Positions 1 to 8,630 are shown, counted from the stretch's first letter. The stretch: DNA of 64,000 nucleotides from Paracidovorax wautersii (GCF_900113035.1 NZ_FONX01000001.1:186001-250000), one strand, 5' to 3'. Notes: generated by a model from the letters alone, not told the origin. Translations and numbers: made by a program.

Positions 1-88
1 TCGGCGCGTGGCCGTTCGTCGTTCGTTCTTCTTCTCTGGTCCGGGAACGGGGCCCAGGGGGCGGCCCCGCTGCGGGCGCGGCGCAGGC

Positions 89-1090
89 TCAGTCCAGCGT
101 CGCGCCGGTGTCCTTCACCACGCGGGCCCACTTGGGCAGGTCGGACTGCACCAGCGCGGCCAGCTGGGCGGAAGTGCCCTTGAACGGCTCGCAGCCCACG
201 CTGGCGAGGCGCTCCACCACATCCTTCTGATCCAGCGCGCGGGCCACTTCGGCCTGCAGGCGGGCGACGATGGGCGCGGGCGTGCCGGCCGGCGCGAAGA
301 GCGCATACCAGGGCGCCTGGCCGAAGCCCTTGAGCGTCTCGCCGATGGTGGGCACGCCCGGCAGCGCCGCCACGCGGCGCTCGTTCACCACGCCCAGCAC
401 CTTGAGCTTGCCGCCCTTGATGAAGGCGATGGACGAGGGCAGGCTCTGCACCGACAGCGGCACCTGCCCGCCCACCACGTCGGTCGCGGCAGCGGCCGAG
501 CCCTTGTAGGGAATGTGCTGCAGCTGGATGCCCGCCGCCTTCTGCAGCTGCTCGCCGATCAGGTGGTTGAGCGTGCCGTTGCCGGCCGAGGCGATGGCGT
601 ATTGCCCCGGCCGCGCCTTGGCCAGAGCGATCAGCTCGGCCACGTTGTTGGCGGGGAACGACGGGTTCGCCACCAGCACATAGCCCGCCGTGGCCACGGG
701 CGCGACAGGCTCGAAATCCTTGACCGGATCGAACCCCGGGTTGCGGTAGAGCGCCGGCCCGATGACGTGGGCGCTGTCGGCCGTCAGCAGCAGCGTGTAG
801 CCGTCGTGCTTGGCCCGCGCCGTGGCGGCGGTGGCCAGCGTGCCGCCCGCGCCGGGGCGGTTGTCCACGATCACGGGCTGGCCCATCTGCTCGGAGAGGC
901 GCTGCGCCACCACGCGGGCGATGACGTCGTTGGCGCCGCCAGCCGCCTGCGGCACGACCAGGGTGATGGCCTTGGTGGGATAGGCGGCATCGGCCAGGGC
1001 GCTGCCCGCGCCTGCCGCCAGCAGCAGCGCGCCCAGTGCGGCGCAGGCCTGGCGGCGGGTGGCTCGGGGGTGGATGGGGTTCTTCGGCAT
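89..1090 (-). CDS. Bug/TctC-family periplasmic solute-binding protein
   Basis: Tripartite tricarboxylate transporter receptor (Bug) protein of 333 residues, the usual family length. Residues 1-33 look like a secretion signal with an RR pair (TRRQACAALGALLL) and an ALA cleavage site. The mature part carries Bug hallmarks: a VPQAAGGANDVIAR loop near residue 47, PGAGGTLATAATA, and YTLLLTADS. It would bind a small carboxylate in the periplasm. No TctA or TctB membrane subunits are nearby, as is common for Bug proteins in Burkholderiales. It lies 51 bases downstream of an HMG-CoA-lyase-like gene and is probably cotranscribed with it and the CoA transferase, so its ligand may be their substrate. 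The ligand itself cannot be read from sequence. Confidence 0.93.
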   Translation of the reverse strand: MPKNPIHPRATRRQACAALGALLLAAGAGSALADAAYPTKAITLVVPQAAGGANDVIARVVAQRLSEQMGQPVIVDNRPGAGGTLATAATARAKHDGYTLLLTADSAHVIGPALYRNPGFDPVKDFEPVAPVATAGYVLVANPSFPANNVAELIALAKARPGQYAIASAGNGTLNHLIGEQLQKAAGIQLQHIPYKGSAAAATDVVGGQVPLSVQSLPSSIAFIKGGKLKVLGVVNERRVAALPGVPTIGETLKGFGQAPWYALFAPAGTPAPIVARLQAEVARALDQKDVVERLASVGCEPFKGTSAQLAALVQSDLPKWARVVKDTGATLD

Positions 1091-1141
1091 GTCTTGTCTC
1101 CTGTCGTGGTTTGTTGTGTGGTTTCTGCGTTCTACCGTGCT

Positions 1142-2137
1142 TCAGCGGGCCAGCGCCCTTGCGCGGATGGCCTCGAAATCCGCCGGCACCGGGTGCAGCG
1201 CCAGCCGCTCGCCCGCCTTGGCGATCTGGCTGGGAATGTCGTGCCCGATCAGCGCGGGCAGCCGGGCCGCCGCAGCCATCAGCGCGGGCAGGTCCACGCC
1301 GGTGTCGTAGCCCATCAGCTGCAGGGCGTGCACGACCTCTTCGCTGCAGACGTTGCCCGATGCACCGGGCGCGTAGGGGCAGCCGCCCAGCCCGCCGAGC
1401 GAGGCGTCGAACCGGTCCGCGCCCGCGTCGATGGCCGCCAGCACGTTGGCCAGCCCCATGCCGCGCGTGTTGTGGAAGTGCAGCGTGAACACCACGCCCG
1501 GCCAGCGCGCCCGCGCCGCGCGGGTGATGCGCGCCACCTGCGCCGGATGGGCCATGCCCGTGGTGTCGCAGAGCGTGATGCCGCCCACGCCCAGATCGGC
1601 GAAGCGCTGCACCCAGCCGAACACGGCGGCTTCGGCCACGTCGCCCTCGAAGGGGCAGCCGAACACGCAGGAGAGCGACACGTTCACCGCCACGCCCGCC
1701 GCCTGCGCCGTGGCCACCACCTGCGCCAGCGCGGCGAAGGACTGCTCGCAGCTCATGCGCAGGTTGGCCATGTTGTGCGTGGCGCTGGCGGACATCACCA
1801 GGTTCAGCTCGTCGGCACGCGATTCGATGGCGCGCTCGGCGCCGCGCTGGTTGGGCACCAGGGCGGCATAGGCCACGCCGGGGCGGCGCTCGATCTCGCG
1901 CATCACGATCTCCGCATCCTTGAGCGCGGGGATGGCCGTGGGCGAGGTGAACGAGGTGACCTCGATCTTCGCGAGGCCCGTGGCCGAGAGCGCGTTGACC
2001 AGCGCGATCTTGTCGTCCGTGGGCACGAACACGGCCTCCATCTGCAGGCCGTCGCGCATGCCCACTTCCTGCATGTGGATGCGGCGGCCCGCGCCGTCCC
2101 ACACCGTCTGCGTCTGCGGCTGAACTGCGGCGCTCAT
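1142..2137 (-). CDS. HMG-CoA lyase-like enzyme (3-hydroxyacyl-CoA lyase of the MvaB family)
   Basis: TIM-barrel lyase of 331 residues. It has the GMRDGLQME motif at the N-terminus (catalytic Arg-Asp pair) and the cysteine loop GGCPYAPGASGN near the C-terminus. The metal motif reads HFHNTRGMG, whereas classical HMG-CoA lyases have an H-x-H-D-T-Y type motif, so a related substrate such as citramalyl-CoA is possible. The ATG overlaps the stop of the upstream CoA transferase by four bases (ATGA), implying translational coupling. The likely route is CoA activation of a dicarboxylic acid by the transferase followed by cleavage here to a ketoacid and acetyl-CoA. Family membership is firm; the exact substrate is inference. 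Confidence 0.88.
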   Translation of the reverse strand: MSAAVQPQTQTVWDGAGRRIHMQEVGMRDGLQMEAVFVPTDDKIALVNALSATGLAKIEVTSFTSPTAIPALKDAEIVMREIERRPGVAYAALVPNQRGAERAIESRADELNLVMSASATHNMANLRMSCEQSFAALAQVVATAQAAGVAVNVSLSCVFGCPFEGDVAEAAVFGWVQRFADLGVGGITLCDTTGMAHPAQVARITRAARARWPGVVFTLHFHNTRGMGLANVLAAIDAGADRFDASLGGLGGCPYAPGASGNVCSEEVVHALQLMGYDTGVDLPALMAAAARLPALIGHDIPSQIAKAGERLALHPVPADFEAIRARALAR

Positions 2138-3366
2138 TGGATCACCCCCTTGCTGCGCAGCAGCGCGATCTGTTCGGGCGAGAGGCCCGCCTCGGCCAGC
2201 ACCGCGTCGGTATCGTCGCCCAGGTGCGGCGCGCTGGAGCGGATGCGGCCCGGCGTGGCCGAGAGCTTGGGCACGATGCCCGGCACCTCCACCTCGTAGC
2301 CGTCGCGGGTGGTCTGCCTGAGCAGCATCTCGCGCGCCCGGTAGTGCGGGTCTTCGGCGATGTCGCGCGCCGTATAGACCTTGCCGGCCGGCACCCGGGC
2401 GGCGGCCAAAGCGTCCATCACGGCCTGCACGGTGCGCGTGGCGGTCCAGGCGCCGATGGCGGCGTCGATCTCGCCCACGCGGGCCACGCGGCCGGCGTTG
2501 CTGGCGAGATCGGGCGCATCGGCCAGATCGGGCCGGCCGATGGCGGCCATCAGCCGCTTGAAGATGCTGTCGCCGTTGCCCGCCACCAGCACCCAGCCGT
2601 CGGTGCAGGGGTAGGCATTGCTGGGCGCGATGCCTGGCAGCGCGCTGCCCGCTGCATCGCGCACCGCGCCGAAGGCGCTGTATTCTGGGATCAGGCTCTC
2701 CATCACGTTGAAGACGGCCTCGTGCAGCGCCACGTCGATCACCTGGCCCTGGCCGCCGTTCGCCTTGCGGTGGTAGAGCGCCGTCAGCACGCCGATGGCG
2801 CCGTGCAGCGCGGCCAGCGTGTCGCCGATGGAGACGCCCACGCGCACCGGCACGCGTCCTGGCTCGCCCGTGAGGTGGCGCAGCCCGCCCATGGCCTCGC
2901 CGATCACGCCGAAGCCCGGCAGGTCGCGGTATGGCCCCGTCTGGCCGTAGCCCGAGATGCGCAAAATGATGAGCCCCGGGTTGAGCGCATGCAGCTCTTC
3001 GGGCGACATGCCCCAGCCCTCCAGCGTGCCGGGGCGGAAGTTCTCGATCAGCACGTCGGCCTCGGCGATCAGCCGGCGGGCGATATCCTGCCCTTCCTGC
3101 AGCCGCAGATCCAGCGCCACCGAGCGCTTGTTGCGCGACTGCACCTGCCACCAGACGGAGGTGCCGTTCTTGAGCATGCGCCAATTGCGCAGCGGGTCGC
3201 CGCTGCCGGTGGCCTCGATCTTGATGATGTCGGCGCCGAATTCGCCCAGCGTCTTGCCGCAGAACGGGCCGGCGATGAGCTGGCCCATCTCGATCACGCG
3301 CACGCCGGCCAGCGCCGCAGGGGTGGAGCGGCTGGCCGCTGATGGGTGGTCTTGCATCGTCGTCAT
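2134..3366 (-). CDS. CaiB/BaiF family CoA transferase
   Basis: Class III CoA transferase of about 410 residues. Visible family features are LAGVRVIEMGQLIAGPFCGKTL near the N-terminus, the DLRLQEGQDIARRLI region, ENFRPGTLEGWGM, and the aspartate of [15 protein letters not shown], which is the expected acyl-carboxylate nucleophile. ATG 3366 and ATG 3357 are both possible starts, since the protein begins MTTMQDHP. It heads a leftward operon with the HMG-CoA-lyase-like gene, overlapping it by ATGA, and with a Bug protein. It probably moves CoA from succinyl-CoA to a branched dicarboxylate such as citramalate or 3-hydroxy-3-methylglutarate. It is divergent from a LysR gene that probably controls it. 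Confidence 0.9.
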   Translation of the reverse strand: MTTMQDHPSAASRSTPAALAGVRVIEMGQLIAGPFCGKTLGEFGADIIKIEATGSGDPLRNWRMLKNGTSVWWQVQSRNKRSVALDLRLQEGQDIARRLIAEADVLIENFRPGTLEGWGMSPEELHALNPGLIILRISGYGQTGPYRDLPGFGVIGEAMGGLRHLTGEPGRVPVRVGVSIGDTLAALHGAIGVLTALYHRKANGGQGQVIDVALHEAVFNVMESLIPEYSAFGAVRDAAGSALPGIAPSNAYPCTDGWVLVAGNGDSIFKRLMAAIGRPDLADAPDLASNAGRVARVGEIDAAIGAWTATRTVQAVMDALAAARVPAGKVYTARDIAEDPHYRAREMLLRQTTRDGYEVEVPGIVPKLSATPGRIRSSAPHLGDDTDAVLAEAGLSPEQIALLRSKGVIQ

Positions 3367-3381
3367 GGGGTCCGGGGTGTC

Positions 3382-3403
3382 TGCATCTTCATCTGGCGAT
3401 GCA
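3382..3403. promoter_or_regulatory. Candidate LysR operator (inverted repeat TGCATC-N10-GATGCA)
   Basis: Six-base arms TGCATC (3382-3387) and GATGCA (3398-3403) sit in the 133-base gap between the divergent CoA transferase and LysR genes. LysR proteins commonly bind dyads in such gaps. The arms are perfect but short, and a further GATGC follows at once. The assignment is positional inference. Confidence 0.35.
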
Positions 3404-3499
3404 TGATGCCGCCGGCCGGCACCGCGCCAAAACGCTGATGCGCGACGCTGCCATCGCAAACCGGCATGGCGGCCCGCCGCGGCGCTACCATCCCGGCCC

Positions 3500-4411
3500 A
3501 TGAAGCTCGACCCGGTCTCCCTGCGCCTCTTCGTCGCCGTGATGGAAGAAAGCGCCATCGCCCGCGCCGCGGCGCGCGAGCACATCGCGCCCTCGGCCGC
3601 CAGCCGGCGCCTGGCCGAGCTGGAGGCCGCGCTGCAGGTGGAGCTCTTCAGCCGCAGCAATCGCGGCACCGAACCCACCGCCGCCGCCTTCGCCCTGCTG
3701 GACCTGGCGCGCGGCGTGCTCAACGACCTGGACGGCATCGCCCTGCAGATGCGCGACTTCCGCGCCGGCCTGCGCGGGCAGGTGCGGGTGGTGGCCAACA
3801 TCTCGGCCATCACCCAGTTCCTGCCGGCCGAGCTCCAGCGCTTCATGGCCGCGCACCCGCAGGTGCAGGTGCAGCTGCAGGAACAGATCAGCACCGCCGT
3901 GGCCCGGTCGGTGGCCGAGAACGCGGCGGACGTGGGCATCCTCAACCACGGCAGCTACGGCGACCGCGTGGCCCTGCTGCCCTACCGCCGCGACGAGCTG
4001 GTGCTGGTCGTTCCCGCCGGCCATGCGCTGGCCCGCCGGCGCAGCGTGCGGCTGGCCGATGCGCTGCACTGCGACTTCGTCGGCATGCACCCGGGCAGCG
4101 CCATCAACCACGTGCTGACGCGCGCCGCCGCCGAGCTGGAGCGGCCGCTGCGCCTGCGCATCCAGGTCACGGGCTACGACGCGCTCTGCCTGATGGTTTC
4201 GGCAGGCCTGGGCGTGGGCGTCATGCCGCGCGGCAGCGCGCAGCTCTACCGCGGCGCGCTGGCCGTGCGCATCGTCACGCTGAACGAAACCTGGGCCGAG
4301 CGCCGCCTGTCGCTCTGCGTGCGGGCCGGCGAATCGCCTTCCAGTGTGGCGCGGCTGCTGGTCGATCACCTGCGCGCCCAGGCTCCGGCCGAAACCAGCA
4401 CCACAGAATGA
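3500..4411 (+). CDS. LysR-family transcriptional regulator
   Basis: LysR regulator of 303 residues, standard length. Winged helix-turn-helix covers residues 3-62 (MKLDPVSLRLFVAVMEESAI, then SAASRRLAELEAAL and VELFSRS). The effector-binding domain covers about 90-295 (GLRGQVRVVANISAITQFLP). It is transcribed away from the CoA transferase/lyase/Bug operon and is its likely regulator. Its stop overlaps the start of earP (ATGA at 4408-4411), so the regulator and earP share a transcript although their functions look unrelated. Confidence 0.93.
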   Translation: MKLDPVSLRLFVAVMEESAIARAAAREHIAPSAASRRLAELEAALQVELFSRSNRGTEPTAAAFALLDLARGVLNDLDGIALQMRDFRAGLRGQVRVVANISAITQFLPAELQRFMAAHPQVQVQLQEQISTAVARSVAENAADVGILNHGSYGDRVALLPYRRDELVLVVPAGHALARRRSVRLADALHCDFVGMHPGSAINHVLTRAAAELERPLRLRIQVTGYDALCLMVSAGLGVGVMPRGSAQLYRGALAVRIVTLNETWAERRLSLCVRAGESPSSVARLLVDHLRAQAPAETSTTE

Positions 4412-5484
4412 ACGCCATACCCACCCTCCCCCGCACCTGGGACGTCTTCTGCCAGGTCATCGACAACTTCGGCGACATCGGCGTGTGCTGGCGCCTGTGC
4501 TGCCAGCTGGCCGCGCAGGGCGAGCGGGTGCGCCTCTGGACGGACGACGCCAGCGCCCTGGCCTGGATGGCGCCGGCCGGCCACCCCGGCGTGCAGGTGC
4601 TGCCCTGGCCCCAGCACGCGCCGGCAGACGGCCCGGGCGATGTGGTGGTCGAAGCCTTCGGCTGCGATATCGCTCCTGATTTCGCAGCATCCATCGCTCA
4701 TTCCACCATCGCTGCAGGCCGAAAACCCTTGTGGATCAACCTCGAATACCTGTCGGCCGAGGGCTATGTGGAGCGCAGCCACCGCCTGCCCTCGCTGCTG
4801 TCGAGCGGGCCAGGCGCGGGCTGCACGCGCTGGTTCTTCTACCCCGGCTTCACGCCCCGCACGGGCGGGCTGCTGCGCGAGGCGGACCTCGCCGCCCGCC
4901 AGGCCGCCTTCGACCGTGCCGGCTGGCGGGCGCGCCACGGCATCGGCGCGCAGGATGTGGCCGTCTCGCTCTTTTGCTACGAACCCGCCGGCCTGTCCGG
5001 CCTGCTGGCGCAGCTCGCTGCGCGCAGCGATGCGCAGCTCCTGGTCACGCCCGGCCGCGCGACGGCCGCCGTGCAGGCGCTGCAGGCCCGCCACCCCGGC
5101 CTGCGCGCGCACTACCTGCCGCCCTGCCCCCAGCCGCAGTTCGACGAGATGCTCTGGGCCTGCGACCTGAACTGCGTGCGCGGCGAGGATTCGCTGGTGC
5201 GCGCCCTCTGGGCGGGCGAGGCCTTCGTCTGGCACATCTACCCGCAGGACGACGACGCCCACCACGCCAAGCTGCAGGCCTTTCTGGACTGGCTGAGCGC
5301 CCCCGCGTCGCTGCGCCGTTTCCACGCCGTCTGGAACGGCCTCACGCCGCACGAGCCGTTGCCCGCGATCGACGCGCCCACGCTGTCGGCGTGGCGCGAC
5401 TGCGCCCGCGCCGCCCGCGCACGGCTGCTGGCGCAAGGCGATCTCCTGACGCAATTGCTCGGGTTCACAGCCGAAAAAAGCTAA
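4408..5484 (+). CDS. earP: EF-P arginine rhamnosyltransferase EarP
   Basis: Protein of 358 residues with the EarP signature DNFGDIGVCWRL close to the N-terminus, containing the catalytic aspartates, and RGEDSLVRALWAGEAFVWHIY near residue 245, which forms the dTDP-rhamnose site. EarP moves L-rhamnose from dTDP-rhamnose to Arg32 of elongation factor P. The gene immediately precedes efp, whose product has arginine at position 32, so the pair is functionally consistent. Its start overlaps the LysR stop; the many small overlapping readings on the other strand are shadows. Confidence 0.95.
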   Translation: MNAIPTLPRTWDVFCQVIDNFGDIGVCWRLCCQLAAQGERVRLWTDDASALAWMAPAGHPGVQVLPWPQHAPADGPGDVVVEAFGCDIAPDFAASIAHSTIAAGRKPLWINLEYLSAEGYVERSHRLPSLLSSGPGAGCTRWFFYPGFTPRTGGLLREADLAARQAAFDRAGWRARHGIGAQDVAVSLFCYEPAGLSGLLAQLAARSDAQLLVTPGRATAAVQALQARHPGLRAHYLPPCPQPQFDEMLWACDLNCVRGEDSLVRALWAGEAFVWHIYPQDDDAHHAKLQAFLDWLSAPASLRRFHAVWNGLTPHEPLPAIDAPTLSAWRDCARAARARLLAQGDLLTQLLGFTAEKS

Positions 5485-5487
5485 AAT
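5482..5487 (+). promoter_or_regulatory. Possible -10 element for efp
   Basis: TAAAAT overlaps the earP stop codon and precedes a 160-base leader to efp. No convincing -35 lies at normal spacing (TTGCTC at 5455 is 21 bases away), so this is only a candidate. Confidence 0.25.
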
Positions 5488-5647
5488 GCACGGCTTTGCG
5501 CCAATCGAAGGCCGCACTTCCTGACTGAACCCGGGGGTGCCCAGCCGGCGCACCCCGCCGCGGAACATGCGCTGGCGCCGGGCCCGCCACACGGTGGGCT
5601 CCTGAGCGCTCCAGCACGTAGAGCGGCTCCAACCCCAGCAATCTGCT

Positions 5648-6202
5648 ATGAAAATCGCTCAAGAAATCCGCGCCGGCAACGTCATCATGCACGGCAAGGA
5701 CCCGATGGTCGTCCTCAAGACCGAATACGCCCGCGGTGGCCGCGGCGCCGCCACGGTCCGCATGAAGCTCAAGAGCCTGATCGGCAACTTCGGCACGGAA
5801 AACGTCTACAAGGCCGACGACAAGATCGACAACGTCATCCTCGACAAGAAGGAATGCACGTACTCGTACTTCGCCGACCCGATGTACGTCTGCATGGACA
5901 CCGAATACAACCAGTACGAAGTCGAAGCCGAAAACATGGGCGACGCACTGAACTACCTGGAAGACGGCATGGCCGTCGAAGTGGTGTTCTACGACGGCAA
6001 GGCCATCTCGGTCGAACTGCCCACCAGCGTCGAACGCGAAATCACCTGGACGGAACCGGCCGTCAAGGGCGACACGTCGGGCAAGGTGCTCAAGCCCGCC
6101 AAGATCGCCACCGGCTTCGAAGTGGCCGTGCCGCTGTTCGTGGCCCAGGGCGACAAGATCGAAATCGACACCCGCACGGGCGAATACCGCAAGCGCGTCT
6201 GA
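5648..6202 (+). CDS. efp: Elongation factor P
   Basis: EF-P of 184 residues with the KOW-like N-terminal domain, an OB domain and the C-terminal OB domain ([11 protein letters not shown] ending). It relieves ribosome stalling at polyproline stretches. The modified-loop residue is arginine: counting gives R32 within [12 protein letters not shown], which marks the rhamnosylated EarP-dependent class, unlike the lysine class modified by EpmA/EpmB. earP is immediately upstream. The 163-base gap suggests its own promoter as well. A strong hairpin terminator follows at 6246-6280. Confidence 0.98.
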   Translation: MKIAQEIRAGNVIMHGKDPMVVLKTEYARGGRGAATVRMKLKSLIGNFGTENVYKADDKIDNVILDKKECTYSYFADPMYVCMDTEYNQYEVEAENMGDALNYLEDGMAVEVVFYDGKAISVELPTSVEREITWTEPAVKGDTSGKVLKPAKIATGFEVAVPLFVAQGDKIEIDTRTGEYRKRV

Positions 6203-6245
6203 GCGGGCTGGCGCGCCGAACGGCGCGCATGCATCGCTTCCCAGC

Positions 6246-6280
6246 AAAAGGCACCCGCCATCCGTGGCCGGTGCCTTTTT
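6246..6280. terminator. Bidirectional intrinsic terminator between efp and the XRE regulator
   Basis: AAAAGGCACC and GGTGCCTTTTT form a stem with A and T runs on both sides, so it can stop efp on the plus strand and the convergent XRE gene on the minus strand. Confidence 0.85.
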
Positions 6281-6340
6281 CTTTGCCTGACTCCGCCCCG
6301 CCATCTCGCCCTCTCGCCCGGGGCCGCGCAGGCGCGTGCC

Positions 6341-6904
6341 TCACGGGTGCTCGATCAGCATGACGGCGGTGGTGTCCGCCTCGAGCGCCTCGAACACATG
6401 CGCCGCGTCCGCCGCATAGCTGGCGTAGTCGCCCGGGGCCAGCTCCACAAGCTGGCCGGCCGGCCCCAGGCGGGCCCGCCCGCTGCAGAGCACCACATGC
6501 TCGACGGTGCCCGGCAGGTGGCTCTGCGAGGTGCGCGGCGCGCCGGGCTGGACCGACAGGCGATAGAGGTCGCGCTGCAGCCCCGCCGGGCAGACGGCGA
6601 GCAGGGTCGCCGCGTAGTTCGCCTGCTCGGAGGCCAGCGCCACGCCTTCGCCGGCCCGGATCACATGCACCTGGCTGCGGGGCTCGGCGATCAGGCGCGT
6701 CACCTGCACGCCCAGGGCCGTCGCCAGCGCCCAGAGGGTTTCCAGGCTCGGGTTGCCACTGCCGGCCTCCAGCTGCGAAAGCGTCGATTTGGCGATTTGG
6801 GCGCGCTTGGCGAGCTCCGACACGGACAGGCCCAGGCGCTCGCGTTCGCGCCGCAGGGCGGCGGCCAGCAGGTCGATGGGCGCGGGATGGGGTGAAGTCG
6901 GCAT
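6341..6904 (-). CDS. XRE-family regulator with C-terminal cupin domain
   Basis: Regulator of 187 residues. A Cro/C1-type helix-turn-helix lies at about residues 14-67 (LRRERERLGLSVSELAKRA, KSTLSQLEAGSGNPSLETLW). A cupin domain lies at about 110-185 (GTVEHVVLCSGRARLGP, LAPGDYASYAADAAHVFEA) and would sense a small molecule. It is divergent from an EamA-family exporter across a 151-base gap rich in GAACGAA/TTCGTTC repeats, which suggests it represses both itself and the transporter. The effector is unknown; amino acid or amine exporters are often controlled this way. Confidence 0.92.
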   Translation of the reverse strand: MPTSPHPAPIDLLAAALRRERERLGLSVSELAKRAQIAKSTLSQLEAGSGNPSLETLWALATALGVQVTRLIAEPRSQVHVIRAGEGVALASEQANYAATLLAVCPAGLQRDLYRLSVQPGAPRTSQSHLPGTVEHVVLCSGRARLGPAGQLVELAPGDYASYAADAAHVFEALEADTTAVMLIEHP

Positions 6905-6924
6905 GCGGTTAATCCATCAAAGCA

Positions 6925-6982
6925 AACGATCGTTCGACTTGACGAACGAATGGAGAATATTCATCATATCGTCCATTCGTTC
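6925..6982. promoter_or_regulatory. Operator array for the XRE-cupin regulator
   Basis: A perfect 11-base inverted repeat, GAACGAATGGA (6944-6954) and TCCATTCGTTC (6972-6982), surrounds the presumed promoters. The palindrome AACGATCGTT (6925-6934) lies next to it, and GAACGAA recurs further on near 6991. Position between divergent genes and dyad symmetry point to binding by the adjacent regulator; this is inference. Confidence 0.6.
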
Positions 6983-7055
6983 TTTTTGATGAACGAAGCC
7001 GCCTGCTCCGCCCCTCCCTGCGCGGAACCATACCGACACGCCCGAAAGCCCGCCC

Positions 7056-7940
7056 ATGCATCCACGAACTGCCGGCACCCTGGAGATGGCCGCGGCCATG
7101 GCCATCGCCGGCACCGTGGGCTGGTGCGTGCTGCTGACCGGCATGCCGGCCACGGCGGTCGTGTTCTGGCGCTGCGCGTTCGGCGCGCTGGCGCTGGCCT
7201 CGATCTGCCTGGCGCTTCCGCAGCAAGGCGGCCCCCGCATCAGCCTTCGCCAGGCCGGGCTGGCCGCCCTGGGCGGAGTGGCCCTGGCGGCCAGCTGGGC
7301 GCTGCTGTTCGCCGCCTACGCGCATGCCTCGATTGCGATCGCCACCGTGAGCTACCACGTCCAGCCGTTCATGCTGGCGGCGCTGGGCGCACTGTTCTTC
7401 GGCGAAAGAATGACGGCCTCGCAGGCGGGATGGCTGGGCCTGGCATTCGCCGGGCTGGTGCTGATCGTCCTCGGCGGCACGGCGGCGTCCGGCACGGCAT
7501 CGCGGACCTACCTGGCCGGCTTCGGGCTCGCGCTGGCCGCGGCGTTCTTCTACGCCGTGGCGGCAGCCCTCACCAAGACCATGCCCGAGGTGCCGGCCCG
7601 CGTGATCGCCTTGATCCAGCTCGGCGTGGGCGCGGTGCTGCTGCTGCCGTTCGCCAGCGCGCCTGCGGGCGCCTCGGCGCCGGCCGTGTGGGCCCTGCTG
7701 GTGGTGATCGGCTTCATCCACACCGGCCTCATGTCCACCCTGCTCTACAGCGCCATCCAGAAGCTGCCGACGTCTGCGGTCGGCGTGCTGTCGTTCATCT
7801 ATCCCATCGTCGCCGTGCTGGTCGATGCCTGGGCCTTCGGGCATTGGCTGGGGCCGGTGCAGATCGGCGGCGCGGCCGCGATTCTGGTCGCCGTGGCGGG
7901 CATGAACTTCGGCTGGCGGCTGGCACCCTGCCGGCGCTGA
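7056..7940 (+). CDS. DMT-superfamily (EamA) exporter
   Basis: Integral membrane protein of 294 residues with two EamA repeats (about 10-140 and 150-285) and roughly ten hydrophobic helices. Typical features are VFWRCAFGALALA in the first repeat and SAIQKLPTSAVGVLSFIYPIVAVL in the second, plus the short end-of-repeat FFGERMTASQ. Such carriers usually export amino acids, amines or drugs across the inner membrane. It is the divergent neighbour of the XRE-cupin gene, which probably controls it. The substrate is unknown. Confidence 0.92.
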   Translation: MHPRTAGTLEMAAAMAIAGTVGWCVLLTGMPATAVVFWRCAFGALALASICLALPQQGGPRISLRQAGLAALGGVALAASWALLFAAYAHASIAIATVSYHVQPFMLAALGALFFGERMTASQAGWLGLAFAGLVLIVLGGTAASGTASRTYLAGFGLALAAAFFYAVAAALTKTMPEVPARVIALIQLGVGAVLLLPFASAPAGASAPAVWALLVVIGFIHTGLMSTLLYSAIQKLPTSAVGVLSFIYPIVAVLVDAWAFGHWLGPVQIGGAAAILVAVAGMNFGWRLAPCRR

Positions 7941-7956
7941 ACGGTTCAGCCGTGCG

Positions 7957-8601
7957 CTACCGCGGTGCCCTGCCAGCCGGGGGCACGGGCCCGCCGCACA
8001 GGTAGCCCGCCAGCACGTCCACGATGGCCTGCTCCACCTGGGCGACCGGGTGCGGCGCGCCGGGGGGAATGACGGCTGCGTGGATCAGCGACTCCATGGT
8101 CTGCAGCACGATCCAGGCGGCCAGGTCCAGGTTCGGCGGCAGCACCTCGTCGCGATGGTCCTGCAGCAACTGGCGGATGCGCTGGTGGATGCTGCGGTCG
8201 GCGGGGCTGTCTTCGCGCGGGGCGTCGAAGAACGGGAATTCCTTCTCCAGCACCCGGTGCAGTTCGGGCGCCGTCTGATGGGCCTTGAGCAGCGCATGGA
8301 CGATGGCAGCCAGGTGGCCGCGCAGGCCAACGGACTGCGCGCCGGCCAGCACCTCGTCGATGGCGACATGCATCTGCGCCGCATGGCGCTCGTGCAGCGC
8401 GGTGACCAGCGAATCCTTGTTGGGGAAGTACTGATAGACCGAGCCGACGCTCACGCCGGCCCGCTCGGCCACCAGATTGGTGTTGGTTCCGGCGTAGCCC
8501 TGCTCGGTCAGAACGCGAGCCGTGGCTTCGAGAATGGCCTCGACCAGCGCCCGCGAACGGGCCTGGCGCGGTACGCGGCGGGGTTGAGGCAGGGGCTGCA
8601 T
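7957..8601 (-). CDS. TetR/AcrR-family transcriptional regulator
   Basis: Regulator of about 214 residues. The helix-turn-helix covers about 14-62 (ALVEAILEATARVLTEQGYAGTNTN, VSVGSVYQYFPNKDSLVTAL), followed by a divergent helical ligand-binding domain with FFDAPREDS. ATG 8601 is preferred; a TTG 36 bases upstream would extend it through the operator region. It ends only 16 bases from the convergent EamA gene and is divergent from an MFS transporter, the usual arrangement for a TetR repressor of an efflux pump. Confidence 0.93.
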   Translation of the reverse strand: MQPLPQPRRVPRQARSRALVEAILEATARVLTEQGYAGTNTNLVAERAGVSVGSVYQYFPNKDSLVTALHERHAAQMHVAIDEVLAGAQSVGLRGHLAAIVHALLKAHQTAPELHRVLEKEFPFFDAPREDSPADRSIHQRIRQLLQDHRDEVLPPNLDLAAWIVLQTMESLIHAAVIPPGAPHPVAQVEQAIVDVLAGYLCGGPVPPAGRAPR

Positions 8602-8630
8602 GGAGGGGCTCCGAACACGAGTATTCAACG

